In this document: piece after piece, positions 1-8,460 of the stretch | Numbering within the stretch: the first letter of the stretch is position 1 | How the letters are laid out: the number at the start of each line of letters is the position of its first letter | Origin: Alkalihalobacillus alcalophilus ATCC 27647 = CGMCC 1.3604 | GTDB taxonomy: Bacteria; Bacillota; Bacilli; Bacillales; Bacillaceae_D | Reading direction: 5' to 3' | NCBI RefSeq assembly: GCF_000292245.2 | Contig: NZ_ALPT02000002.1 | Location: 55,033 to 119,032, forward strand | Length of the DNA: 64,000 nucleotides | The notes under the pieces: generated by a model | Seen by the model: only the letters and a program-made list of their open reading frames with translations | What the model was told of the DNA's origin: nothing | The model's database searches: none | Position numbers and translations under genes: made by a program

Positions 1-291
1 CTCCCGACATTCCCTACTAATTGGGAAGAAAGAACTCAAAAATATGAGGGACTAACCATATTACGTTCGTTTCAATGCCCTTATGTTGAAATTGCGACAG
101 AAAATATCAAAACAGCTGCACGTACATTAGGAATTGATGTAAATATCATCGACCTAAAAACGAGAGAACAGTTAATGGAATTAGCCCCAACCCCCTATGG
201 TATATACTCGGTTGTTTTCAAAAGAGAACTTATCTCCTTTCATCGATTAACGGTTCGTACTGCAACTAAACGTTTGAGAGAACTTATGTAA
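1..291 (+). CDS. C-terminal part of a YoaP-like GNAT acetyltransferase (5' end outside window)
   Basis: An open frame runs in from the left edge and ends at a TAA at 289-291, giving 96 residues with no start inside the window. The visible part contains FQCPYVEIATENIK, with a Cys-Pro-Tyr like that of thioredoxin-type folds, then an alpha/beta segment and a basic C-terminus. This resembles the YoaP domain found behind an N-terminal GNAT acetyltransferase domain in Bacillus YoaP. The family assignment comes from memory of that domain and rests only on the tail, so the acetyltransferase part is inferred. Confidence 0.5.
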   Translation, partial: LPTFPTNWEERTQKYEGLTILRSFQCPYVEIATENIKTAARTLGIDVNIIDLKTREQLMELAPTPYGIYSVVFKRELISFHRLTVRTATKRLRELM

Positions 292-324
292 TATAGGAGA
301 CCACATTTAGATAGCACAAAAAGA

Positions 325-343
325 CTGCCCAGATATCGGGCAG
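325..343 (-). terminator. Rho-independent terminator of the small membrane protein gene
   Basis: A perfect 6-bp stem (CTGCCC/GGGCAG) with a GATATCT loop is followed on the minus strand by TCTTTTT. It lies just past the stop of the gene ending at 356. Confidence 0.75.
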
Positions 344-355
344 CCCCGCTTATTT

Positions 356-673
356 TCAATTAAAGAAAAGCACATTGAATAACATCTCACCTTTTATTTC
401 AAACCATATATTTTCCAATGCTACTATAAATATAATCGCTAAAATAAATGAAGTAATTGAACAAAACACTTTATTCCTTAACCTCATGCTAGAACGTTTA
501 TAAAGTACAGTAATGAAATAAATAACAATCAACCAAATAACACCTTGTAAAACCCCTGCAACTAAGTCTATATAAGAGAGTGGTGGTTTAATAAATGGAG
601 ATAAAAAAAGATTTGTGAGTAACAGTAATATAAATAGGAAACATTGATACATGATAAATGCAATCTTTTCCAT
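356..673 (-). CDS. Small three-helix membrane protein, unknown function
   Basis: This is a 105-residue, very hydrophobic protein with three likely membrane helices, around residues 7-28, 36-58 and 72-90, separated by a short basic loop (KRSSMRLRNK). I recognise no family. A clear terminator right after its stop and good coding length support it as real, although the Shine-Dalgarno sequence (GGAG) sits rather far from the ATG. It is a single-gene unit lying between the acetyltransferase tail and the lactate operon. Confidence 0.55.
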   Translation of the reverse strand: MEKIAFIMYQCFLFILLLLTNLFLSPFIKPPLSYIDLVAGVLQGVIWLIVIYFITVLYKRSSMRLRNKVFCSITSFILAIIFIVALENIWFEIKGEMLFNVLFFN

Positions 674-754
674 AAAAGAATGGACTCCGTTTCAGTTGAG
701 CATAATTATTATTTAAATTATAAATCCTTAATGAAGAAAAAAACAGACAAAAAA

Positions 755-780
755 GACAGATGAACTTAAATTCACCTGTC
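755..780 (-). terminator. Terminator of the ldh-lctP operon
   Basis: The stem GACAG(A/C)TGAA pairs with TTCA-CTGTC. It is flanked by an A-run on the left (T-run on the minus strand) and by TTTT on the right, so it could work in both directions. It lies just after the lctP stop at 796. Confidence 0.75.
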
Positions 781-795
781 TTTTCTTAAAGCCTT

Positions 796-2418
796 TTAGA
801 AAAACAACGATAGCACAAAGGTCATGATACAAACGATAAATAACAACATTAAGCTGTATTTTAACGTGTACTTAAAGATGAAAGATTCATTTCCTGTCTG
901 ACTAACAGCTGCTGCGGCAATGGCGATTGATTGAGGCGAAACTAATTTACCCATGACGCCTCCTGCTGTATTAGCGGCCACTAGTAGTGCTGGAGATGTT
1001 CCGATTTGTGTCCCAGTGACAACTTGTAGGCTTCCAAATAAGGCATTGTTATTAACCACAGAGCCTGTTAAGAAAACACCAATCCAACCAAGAATAGGAC
1101 TCACAAATGGGAAGAAGTTTTCTGTTTTCGCGAGAGCAATTCCTATCGATGCACTTAAACCAGAGAAATTGGACAGATTCGCAAAGGCCATAACTAAACA
1201 AATAGTGAGAATAGGCATCCACAATTCTTTAATCGTCTTTCCTAATTCTGAGAAAGTCTGTTTCGTTGATAATGCAGGAAATAAAATACTTGTTAAAATA
1301 ATCGCGATTAAAATGGCAGTTCCTGTTGCGGAAACTAAATTTAAATTCCAAATCGCTGTAACAGGGGTCGCCTCTGCCACAATAGGTGGACTTTGGACAA
1401 TTTGTTCATGTAAGCCTGGAATTGGAAAGCGAATCGTTGTAAAATCAAGCATTCCCCCTGGAGCGAATAAAGACTTAAATGCAGGTAAACTCCACAGAGC
1501 GATAACGGCCGTTAAGATATAAAACGGAGACCATGCCACTACAATTTGTTTGAATTTATAAGATTGTAACGGAACTCGTTCTTCTGCTCCTGGCTCACGG
1601 TAAATAGCTTTAGGTTTCCATTTTTTCAAAAATAAGGCAAGTGCAACCATACTTAATAATGACGACAAAATGTTGGCAAGTTCAGGTCCCATAAAGATGA
1701 TCGTCAATGTTTGAACAACTGTATACACACCACTTACAACAAGAATAGCTGGAAAAACTTCTTTCATCCCTTTAAAGCCATTTAAAATGACAATTAATAG
1801 AAACGGAACAGCAAATGAAATGACAGGTAACATCCAGGCAAGCATTCTTGACAATTCAAGCGTTTCTAGTCCACCTATTTGTGCCCCCGTAATAACCGGA
1901 ATTCCTATTGCCCCAAAGGCACCTGAAGCAGCATTAGCAATTAAACATAGGCCGGCAGCTTTGATGGGCTTAAATCCAAGTGTGACAAGGAGTGCTGCAC
2001 TAATAGCGATCGGTACACCAAACCCGGCAGCCCCTTCAAGGAAAGCATTAAAACTAAATCCAATCAATAATAACTGTAAACGATGGTCCTCTGAGATCGT
2101 TGCAATACTACCTCTAATGATATCAAATTTTCCTGACTCCACCGCAATTTTATAAAGCCACACCGCCATAATGACGATATATCCAATTGGCCAAAGAGCA
2201 TTGGCTATTCCGTTTAACATCGCGGCGAGTGCATTTAGAACTGGCATATCAAATACAAACATGGCGATAAGAGCACTAGCGGCAAGCGTTAAACCCGCCG
2301 CATAGATGGCTTTCATCTTAAATAAGGTCAAAAACAACAAGAACAGGATAATAGGCAAAGCTGCTACCAAGGCACTAAATAGTTCATTGCCTAATGGATC
2401 ATATTGTTGGAACCACAT
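796..2418 (-). CDS. lctP: L-lactate permease (LctP/LldP family)
   Basis: This 540-residue integral membrane protein has about 13-14 hydrophobic helices across its length and family-typical stretches such as FLEGAAGFGVPIA, NAASGAFGAIG and VSPQSIAIAAAA near the C-terminus. The family moves lactate, and sometimes glycolate, across the cytoplasmic membrane, probably with protons. The length is typical. It lies 34 bp downstream of ldh with no terminator between, so the two form an ldh-lctP operon as in Bacillus subtilis, controlled by the Rex-regulated ldh promoter. Expected role: lactate export or uptake when NADH is high. Confidence 0.93.
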   Translation of the reverse strand: MWFQQYDPLGNELFSALVAALPIILFLLFLTLFKMKAIYAAGLTLAASALIAMFVFDMPVLNALAAMLNGIANALWPIGYIVIMAVWLYKIAVESGKFDIIRGSIATISEDHRLQLLLIGFSFNAFLEGAAGFGVPIAISAALLVTLGFKPIKAAGLCLIANAASGAFGAIGIPVITGAQIGGLETLELSRMLAWMLPVISFAVPFLLIVILNGFKGMKEVFPAILVVSGVYTVVQTLTIIFMGPELANILSSLLSMVALALFLKKWKPKAIYREPGAEERVPLQSYKFKQIVVAWSPFYILTAVIALWSLPAFKSLFAPGGMLDFTTIRFPIPGLHEQIVQSPPIVAEATPVTAIWNLNLVSATGTAILIAIILTSILFPALSTKQTFSELGKTIKELWMPILTICLVMAFANLSNFSGLSASIGIALAKTENFFPFVSPILGWIGVFLTGSVVNNNALFGSLQVVTGTQIGTSPALLVAANTAGGVMGKLVSPQSIAIAAAAVSQTGNESFIFKYTLKYSLMLLFIVCIMTFVLSLFF

Positions 2419-2452
2419 GATGTCATTTCTCCCTACGTATTAATTTAGGTTT

Positions 2453-3412
2453 TTACACTTTTTCGATCGCTTCTCGATAAATATTTTGAACGGTTTCGAC
2501 ACTATGAGTGAACTTTTCTTGCTCTTTCTCACTTAAGTTTAATTCCATCACTTCACGAATCCCATTCCGATTCACCGTAGTTGGTACACCAATACAAACA
2601 TCTTTTGCCCCATATTCACCATCAAGATAAGCACTAACCGTTAATATTGCATTCTCGTCTTTTAAGATGGCTTTTGTGATTCGTACCAAGCTCATCGCAA
2701 TGCCATAGTAGGTTGCTCCTTTTTTTTGAATAACATGATAAGCCGCATCACGTACATTTTCGTAAATTTCATCAAGATTTTCCATTTGATAAGACTCATC
2801 TTGTTTTAAATACTGTGTAATCGGCATATTCCCAACGGTTGCGGTGCTCCAAACTGCAAGCGATGTATCACCATGCTCGCCCATAATATAAGCGTGTATA
2901 TGACTAGTCGAGATTTTAAAATAATCACTAAGCATAAATCGTAATCTGGCTGTATCTAGAGTGGTTCCACTACCGATAACACGATGTCTTGGTAGGCCAC
3001 TAAATTTTTGAGTTGCTTGAGTCAAGATATCAACAGGGTTTGTTGCCACCAAGATAATTCCATCAAATCCACTTTCCATCACATCATTTACAAGCCCTTT
3101 AAAAATACGAAGGTTCTTTTCAACTAGTTGAAGGCGTGTTTCTCCTGGCTTTTGATTGGCTCCCGCACAAATACAAACAATATCTGCCTCTTTACAATCA
3201 CTATAATCACCAAAAGATATTTTTGTTGGATAATCTGAAAAGGCTACGGCATGGTTTAAGTCCATTACATCACCGATTGCTTTCTCTTTATTTAAATCAA
3301 TAATGACTAACTCCTCTGCTATTCCTTGGTTCATCATTGAAAAAGCGTAACTGCTCCCCACAAATCCTGCTCCAATCACAACAACGCGGTTTACTTTATC
3401 CGTATTTTTCAT
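2453..3412 (-). CDS. ldh: L-lactate dehydrogenase
   Basis: The enzyme interconverts pyruvate and L-lactate with NADH/NAD+ in fermentation. Visible features are the N-terminal nucleotide-binding glycine motif GAGFVGSS, the catalytic His in GEHGDTS and the substrate-site Asp/Arg in TTLDTARLR. The length (about 319 aa) is normal. An ATG at 3421 is also in frame, but the Shine-Dalgarno GAGAGG directly abuts it. The ATG at 3412, giving MKNTDKVNRVV, has proper 9-nt spacing and is preferred. The gene is first in an operon with lctP, and a Rex operator overlaps the -35 region. Confidence 0.96.
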   Translation of the reverse strand: MKNTDKVNRVVVIGAGFVGSSYAFSMMNQGIAEELVIIDLNKEKAIGDVMDLNHAVAFSDYPTKISFGDYSDCKEADIVCICAGANQKPGETRLQLVEKNLRIFKGLVNDVMESGFDGIILVATNPVDILTQATQKFSGLPRHRVIGSGTTLDTARLRFMLSDYFKISTSHIHAYIMGEHGDTSLAVWSTATVGNMPITQYLKQDESYQMENLDEIYENVRDAAYHVIQKKGATYYGIAMSLVRITKAILKDENAILTVSAYLDGEYGAKDVCIGVPTTVNRNGIREVMELNLSEKEQEKFTHSVETVQNIYREAIEKV

Positions 3413-3474
3413 TACAATCATCCTCTCAATATACTTAAGATTTATTAGTGCCTTTCATTTCTGATTACAGTTTT

Positions 3475-3503
3475 ATTATAACTTTATTCTAATCATTTGT
3501 GAA
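3475..3503 (-). promoter_or_regulatory. Sigma-A type promoter of ldh-lctP
   Basis: On the minus strand TTCACA (3498-3503) and a perfect TATAAT (3475-3480) are separated by exactly 17 bp. The -35 element lies inside the Rex palindrome, which is the expected geometry for repression. Confidence 0.8.
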
Positions 3504-3515
3504 ACACTTCACAAA
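3496..3515. promoter_or_regulatory. Rex (NADH-sensing repressor) operator
   Basis: The 20-bp sequence TTTGTGAAACACTTCACAAA is a near-perfect palindrome (8-bp perfect arms TTTGTGAA/TTCACAAA) and matches the known Rex consensus TTGTGAA-N4-TTCACAA. It overlaps the -35 box of ldh, so ldh-lctP should be repressed at a low NADH/NAD+ ratio. The site is seen directly; binding is inferred from the motif and the gene context. Confidence 0.88.
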
Positions 3516-3540
3516 CTTTGTCATTAAATCGTCATAATTA

Positions 3541-3921
3541 TAATTCCTTTTTAGATACGATCTTAAACATGAAAATAAAGCGGAAACTCGAGTGGAAGTA
3601 AGGAGCCTGCCACAAGTAAAGAGGCCACTGAAAAAGTCTCCACATCAGCTTTCTCTTAGTAAAATCAAAGGCTATTAAGTTTCTATGCAAATAGTCACTC
3701 ATAGGTACAAACTGTTTTTTTTTGAACTAAAGCGGAGCTCTCGAAATGCCCGGAGACTCCTGCGGGAGAAGTGAAACACGGGAGACCCCGCAGCGGTGAG
3801 CGAGGTGGCTTATCTCTCCCCCTCACAAAGAGGCTGAAAAGAGGGCTTGTGGCTCTGACTCCCCCGGAAAGTCAAGACCAATGAGCATCAGCCCCAATTA
3901 ACTTATATCCAAAAATATAAG
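3541..3921. repeat. Gene-free stretch with a GC-rich Bacillaceae-type intergenic repeat (about 3726-3880)
   Basis: No convincing gene lies between the ldh promoter and the phn terminator. From about 3726 the sequence becomes GC-richer, with paired CTGCGGG (around 3759) and CCCGCAG (around 3787), then a GGTGAGCGAGGTGGCT block and a CCCCCGGAAAG block. This pattern resembles the dispersed 'ACTCCTGCGGGA...CCCCGCAG...GGAAAGC' intergenic repeat that I recall as common in Bacillaceae genomes. The left part (3600-3720) holds an AT-rich segment with no clear signal. Confidence 0.45.
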
Positions 3922-3925
3922 AAAA

Positions 3926-3958
3926 GCCTAATGAAATCACATCAGAATTTCATCAGGC
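3926..3958 (-). terminator. Terminator at the end of the phn locus
   Basis: A 12-bp stem, GCCTGATGAAAT paired with ATTTCATTAGGC (one G-U type pair), is followed by TTTTCTTAT on the minus strand, immediately downstream of the last phnE. Confidence 0.85.
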
Positions 3959-3980
3959 CCATCTCATTTATATAAGTCTT

Positions 3981-4826
3981 TTATTTTTCTGCTGTCACTG
4001 GAAAATAACGCTTTTTCATCTGCGTAGAAATAATTTCTAAAACTAACGCCACTACTAATATCGTATAAGTGATGAAGCCAACCTCTCTTAAATCAAAATA
4101 AAATCCAGAAGCCATAAAGAGTTCAAAGCCAATTCCACCTGCGCCAGCAGCTGCACCCATCGCAACAGCTACGCCAAAGTTGATTTCGAACCTCAAGAAT
4201 GTCCATGATAATAAATACGTAAAGGTGGTTGGCAAGACACCACTTTTTACAACTTGCCACCAGCTTGCTCCCGTTGCCCTCAAGGCTTCCAAAATCCCTT
4301 TGTCGACTTCTTCAAATGATTCTGAAAAAGCTTTTGTTAAATAAGCGATGGAATGAAAGAGCATTCCGAGTATCGCCGCTTCACTGCCAAGCCCTGCTGC
4401 AATCGCAAAAATCAATACCCAAAGGACAGTTGGAACTGCTCTGATAAAGGCCATTATCACGCGGATTGTTTTTGATAACCAAGCCTTTGATAAGTTCAAA
4501 GCAGACATTAGTGCTAGGAAAAAGGCAATAACCCCACCAATAACCGTAGATAAAACGGCAAGCCCTAACGTCACACCAATTTGGTAAAAAGCCTCTCCCC
4601 AGCTGAAATGATTGAGCTGCGGTTCTAAAAACATTGTTTTGAGATTATATAATGTTTCTGAAATAGCCGTTGACCAGTTTAAACCCGTATAATCAAATAA
4701 AAGGAAAGCGATAATCGTACAAACGGTCAATCCTAAAATCGTCCAGTTCATAACACTTGTTATTTTATTACCAGCCTTAATATTTATTTTTCCGTTTCTA
4801 GTACGTTTAATATAAGCTGTCTCCAT
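3981..4826 (-). CDS. phnE: Phosphonate ABC transporter permease (second PhnE)
   Basis: This 281-residue membrane protein has an N-terminal helix (about 28-48), several further helices, and the ABC-permease EAA-type loop around EALRATGASWWQVVKSGVLP, which contacts the ATPase. It should pair with the preceding permease to form the membrane channel of PhnCDE, which imports phosphonates or related organophosphorus compounds. Its ATG overlaps the stop of the upstream phnE by one base, a coupled arrangement. It is the last gene of the locus. Two permease genes, rather than one, are common in Gram-positive phn operons. Confidence 0.9.
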   Translation of the reverse strand: METAYIKRTRNGKINIKAGNKITSVMNWTILGLTVCTIIAFLLFDYTGLNWSTAISETLYNLKTMFLEPQLNHFSWGEAFYQIGVTLGLAVLSTVIGGVIAFFLALMSALNLSKAWLSKTIRVIMAFIRAVPTVLWVLIFAIAAGLGSEAAILGMLFHSIAYLTKAFSESFEEVDKGILEALRATGASWWQVVKSGVLPTTFTYLLSWTFLRFEINFGVAVAMGAAAGAGGIGFELFMASGFYFDLREVGFITYTILVVALVLEIISTQMKKRYFPVTAEK

Positions 4827-5611
4827 TACAAAATCACCTTTCGTATTTGATTAGATGCCAGTTCAATCATAATTACCGCTATAACAATCGTCATCGTAAT
4901 CAAGGCGACAGCCTCATAATCTAGCATTTTATAATATAAATCGAACGTATAACCAATTCCTGTTCCAGTCAAAATTCCAACAAGTGTTGCACTTCGAATA
5001 TTCGTTTCAACCATAAATAATGTCCAGCTTATCATTTGAGGTAGACATTGAGGGAGAACGGCCTTTGAAACAATTTGAAAATAGGTCGCCCCAGAAGCTT
5101 GAAGGGCTTCAAACGCACTTTGATCCGCTTCATCAATCGCTTCAATAAAAGCCCGTGTTAGAAAACCAACTGTCCCAACAAATAAAGCTAGAAAACCAGT
5201 CATTGAATTTTGTCCAAATGAAATGAGCAAAATTAATGCCCAAGCCACAACGGGAATATTACGAGATGCTGAGGCGATAAATCTGGCAAATACACTCAAA
5301 GCTCCATTTGTTCTCGTCGTTTTTGAGCCCATACACCCTAAGAATATCGATACTAGAGCCGCAATCGTGGTTGCCGCAATCGACATAAAAATCGTCTCAA
5401 TCAATTTATCCATAATGCCTGGCAATTTTTCGAAGGCATCCGCTGTAATCATTAAATTTGAAACGATCCATTGAAAGGCAGCTGGCAATGTCGCCACTCC
5501 GTCAATCAAATCGAAATTTGTCACGACAGATGAAGCATAGCTAATCAAAATGACGGCGAAAAAGATCAGGCTACCTTGCCATTTTCGTTTCCGAATAATA
5601 TTTTTATCCAT
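4826..5611 (-). CDS. phnE: Phosphonate ABC transporter permease (first PhnE)
   Basis: A 261-residue permease homologous to its neighbour, with a first helix at about 12-32 and the EAA-type loop EALQASGATYFQIVSKAVLP. The near-identical loop motifs in the two permeases indicate an ancestral duplication and a heterodimeric channel. It lies 12 bp after phnC, in the same transcription unit as phnD and phnC. Confidence 0.9.
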   Translation of the reverse strand: MDKNIIRKRKWQGSLIFFAVILISYASSVVTNFDLIDGVATLPAAFQWIVSNLMITADAFEKLPGIMDKLIETIFMSIAATTIAALVSIFLGCMGSKTTRTNGALSVFARFIASASRNIPVVAWALILLISFGQNSMTGFLALFVGTVGFLTRAFIEAIDEADQSAFEALQASGATYFQIVSKAVLPQCLPQMISWTLFMVETNIRSATLVGILTGTGIGYTFDLYYKMLDYEAVALITMTIVIAVIMIELASNQIRKVIL

Positions 5612-5623
5612 CTCTTTTTCTCC

Positions 5624-6388
5624 CTACACTGTAATTAATTCTCTTGATTCCATCCCATAGACATGTTCAATCATTGTTCGATCAAGTCTAATAGGTTTTC
5701 CATCAAAGATAACTTCTCCCTTATTCAAACCGATAATTCGATCTGAATTATCTTGAGCTACCTCAACTTGGTGTAAATTAACAAGACAAGTAATTCCTAA
5801 ATCAGTCGTAATCGAACGTAGGTGATCCATGATAACCTTAGATGCATTTGGGTCAAGTGAAGCAATCGGTTCGTCACATAAAATTAACTTCGGATTTTGA
5901 ATCAACGCTCGGCATATTCCTACACGCTGTTGCTGGCCACCACTCAATTGGTCACAGCGTTTATACGCATGTTCTTCAATTCCCATTTGTTTCAGTAAGG
6001 AGAAGGCTTTTTCCTTCTCCTCCTCTGTAAAGTGTCCTAACATCCCAGCCAATGTTGACTTATAACCAAAACGCCCGTGTAACACATTCTCAATGACCGT
6101 TAACCGTGGAACTAGGTTATAATGCTGAAAAACCATGCCGATATTTGTCCGTAGCTGGCGTAGCTCTTTACGTTTTAATTTCGTTACATCCAACCCATTA
6201 AATAGAATCTCACCACTATTGACCTCTACTAATCGATTAAGACAACGTAACAATGTCGATTTACCTGCACCTGATGGACCGATAATCGAGACAAACTCTC
6301 CTGCGTTCACTGAAAACTCGATGTTTCTTAACACTTGGATATTCGCTTGATACGATTTACTAATTCCGTTCACTTCAAGTAAGGCCAT
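5624..6388 (-). CDS. phnC: Phosphonate ABC transporter ATP-binding protein PhnC
   Basis: An ABC ATPase with Walker A GPSGAGKST, a Q-loop in VFQHYNLVP, the signature LSGGQQQRV, Walker B LILCDEPIASLD and the switch His in LVNLHQ. It energises import through the two PhnE permeases. A GTG at 6397 is in frame, but the Shine-Dalgarno AAGGGAG fits the ATG at 6388 (MALLEVNG). It lies between phnD and the permease genes, 29 bp after phnD. Confidence 0.93.
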   Translation of the reverse strand: MALLEVNGISKSYQANIQVLRNIEFSVNAGEFVSIIGPSGAGKSTLLRCLNRLVEVNSGEILFNGLDVTKLKRKELRQLRTNIGMVFQHYNLVPRLTVIENVLHGRFGYKSTLAGMLGHFTEEEKEKAFSLLKQMGIEEHAYKRCDQLSGGQQQRVGICRALIQNPKLILCDEPIASLDPNASKVIMDHLRSITTDLGITCLVNLHQVEVAQDNSDRIIGLNKGEVIFDGKPIRLDRTMIEHVYGMESRELITV

Positions 6389-6417
6389 GTGATTCACTCC
6401 CTTTTACTTATTCAAAA

Positions 6418-7518
6418 TTAATTGGATAATTCACGAATAGGATCAAACCACTCATTTTCTACTTCTACAAATCTTTCTTCTGCACTTTTGAAAAATAATC
6501 CAGAATTCCCACTATCAGCAGGGACAAAAATCTTTTCGTTATTCGCGACCTCATCTGAAGTCATTAAATCTTTCAACTTTTGAATTTCCTCTTCACTTAG
6601 TAATTCGTGATTTACAACAAATGGAGCATTTAAGACAGGAGTTGCATGCATAATCATAAATTCCGCTTCTGGTACTGTGTTAAAAGGCTCTGCCGCTCCA
6701 TCTTTTACTTTATAAATCGCCCCGACCGTATTCGCTTCACCTTCAACTAATTCCACATAGTTTTCCAAGCATGAATCACAAAATGCCGCGACATCTGCTC
6801 GTCCATTTAAGAGATTAACTGCTGAACCTTGATGAGAGTTTCCGAAAAGTACTTGGCTAAATAATGGGCCACCCTCCATTAAATCCGTCTCACTTAAATC
6901 AGCAAAATCTGATTTAGGTTGATAGTGACCGAGAATATCAGCAGCTGGAACTACAAAACCAGAAGTTGAGCTATTCGAAACAAATGACATTGTTTTCTCA
7001 TGAAGTGTATCTAAAGTAAACTCACCGTCCACTTTAAAATCATCTTGTTCATCCAAATTAACTGCTAACCAGCTATAATAAACGGCATCATCTAGTGTTC
7101 CAGACCCACCTGAAGTAACGACTAGTGGCTTTAAATTTTCATTTCGATTTTGGGCTTCAATAAAACCTTGTGCTCCCATAAAAGCAATCGCTGAATTATT
7201 ATTTACAATCGTCTCAATCGCAATCGCATAATCTGTTGTTAAATGATGATTTACTGTCTTTCCTGTCGCTTCTTCAATCATAGCCCCAATTTCATCTCGT
7301 GCTGTTTTCATATCAGAACCAGATTCATTCGGATACCAGACCATATCAATTTCTCCGCTACTTTCATCCACCGCAACCTTATTTTCAGTACTTGAATCAT
7401 TGGTAGTATTGTCATTACTATTAGCTGCCGTGCCTGTGTTACTCTCACCTGAACAAGCGATTAATAGAAATAACCCCATAAGTACCGTAAAGATTAACCC
7501 ATACTTTTTCATCATCAT
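6418..7518 (-). CDS. phnD: Phosphonate ABC transporter substrate-binding lipoprotein PhnD
   Basis: This 366-residue exported protein starts with a lysine, a hydrophobic core and the lipobox LLIACS, so Cys at about residue 22 is lipidated and anchors it to the outer face of the membrane. A Ser/Thr/Asn-rich linker follows, then a PhnD/TauT-type binding domain with WYPNESGSDMKTARDEI and SNSSTSGFVVPAADI, the latter a typical phosphonate-binding loop. It is the first gene of a phnD-C-E-E group, 117 bp downstream of the PHP gene, so it may have its own promoter. I see no clear Pho box. Confidence 0.92.
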   Translation of the reverse strand: MMMKKYGLIFTVLMGLFLLIACSGESNTGTAANSNDNTTNDSSTENKVAVDESSGEIDMVWYPNESGSDMKTARDEIGAMIEEATGKTVNHHLTTDYAIAIETIVNNNSAIAFMGAQGFIEAQNRNENLKPLVVTSGGSGTLDDAVYYSWLAVNLDEQDDFKVDGEFTLDTLHEKTMSFVSNSSTSGFVVPAADILGHYQPKSDFADLSETDLMEGGPLFSQVLFGNSHQGSAVNLLNGRADVAAFCDSCLENYVELVEGEANTVGAIYKVKDGAAEPFNTVPEAEFMIMHATPVLNAPFVVNHELLSEEEIQKLKDLMTSDEVANNEKIFVPADSGNSGLFFKSAEERFVEVENEWFDPIRELSN

Positions 7519-7635
7519 TTTTAGCCCCTTTTTAATAAATAGTAGACTTCCTCATTTAGTCTTAAGATTCAAAGAATTTAAAACCAACTTTATTAAAACA
7601 TATTTAATTTCATTTTTTTCTATATTTACCGTTAT

Positions 7636-8460
7636 TTAACGATAAGTATAATTCTCTTTTACATTAACTTTATTTTTGGGACTTATCAGCTCACCAACCT
7701 CCATGGGTCTTCCATAAGAACCATGGTAATCGGAGCCCCCTGTCATAAAGAGATTGTATTTTTCACATAATTGTTCCACTCGAAAATGATCTTCTTCAGA
7801 ATGTTCGAAGTGATTTCGTTCAATACCATCTAAACCAGCCTCTACTAATGCCGGAACAAAATCATAAGAATCTAACTGACCAGGATGGGCCAATACGGCC
7901 ATGCCACCGTCCGCTTTAATCGCTTGAATCGCTTTGATCGCATCAACATAATAAATGTCACCTTTGGCCACTCCGCCTTTAAATAACATTTGATAGAGCT
8001 GTTGATAGTCTTTTGAAGAGAAGGGATGCTTCGTCAGAGAATGCATAATATGCTGTTTATAAATGACATTGCTCATATTTGCATACTCAAATATCGACTG
8101 TCGATCTAGTTCATATCCAGTCTGCTCAATTTGCTCGATCTGCCAAATAGAATGACGGTGCCTCCGTTCAAGCAGAGGATTACATAATGCCTGAATATGA
8201 GTAGCCTTCTCGTTGTAGCCATAACCGAGAATATGTACTTTTCTATTTCGTTTAAAATCAAAGGCCGAAATTTCGATCCCAGGAATCACTTCAATCCCGT
8301 ATTGCTTTCCTAATGTGAGGGCTTCTGCTAAGCTTGCTGTCGTATCATGGTCAACAAAGCTAATATGGCTAATGTCATTTCTCCTAGCCTTTTGAAGCAC
8401 CTCTTCCACTGAATCCGAACCATCTGAATAATGACTATGAACATGTAGATCAGCTCTCAT
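7636..8460 (-). CDS. PHP-domain phosphoesterase of the C-P lyase pathway (PhnPP-like)
   Basis: A 274-residue PHP-family metallohydrolase with HVHSHYSDGS at the N-terminus, SFVDHDT, GIEISA, VLAHPGQ and a C-terminal GGSDYHG, together supplying the usual trinuclear metal site. Its ATG overlaps the phnL stop by 4 bp, placing it in the phn operon. A PHP enzyme of this context (Elen0235/PhnPP of Eggerthella lenta) was reported to hydrolyse 5-phosphoribosyl 1,2-cyclic phosphate, the job done by PhnP in E. coli. No phnP is visible here, so this gene probably takes its place. The function is inferred from context and family. Confidence 0.8.
   Translation of the reverse strand: MRADLHVHSHYSDGSDSVEEVLQKARRNDISHISFVDHDTTASLAEALTLGKQYGIEVIPGIEISAFDFKRNRKVHILGYGYNEKATHIQALCNPLLERRHRHSIWQIEQIEQTGYELDRQSIFEYANMSNVIYKQHIMHSLTKHPFSSKDYQQLYQMLFKGGVAKGDIYYVDAIKAIQAIKADGGMAVLAHPGQLDSYDFVPALVEAGLDGIERNHFEHSEEDHFRVEQLCEKYNLFMTGGSDYHGSYGRPMEVGELISPKNKVNVKENYTYR

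Noticed and set aside
953..1522. Plus-strand open frame of 189 residues within lctP
   Set aside because: It lies antisense to a clear permease gene and has no domain or start signal of its own.
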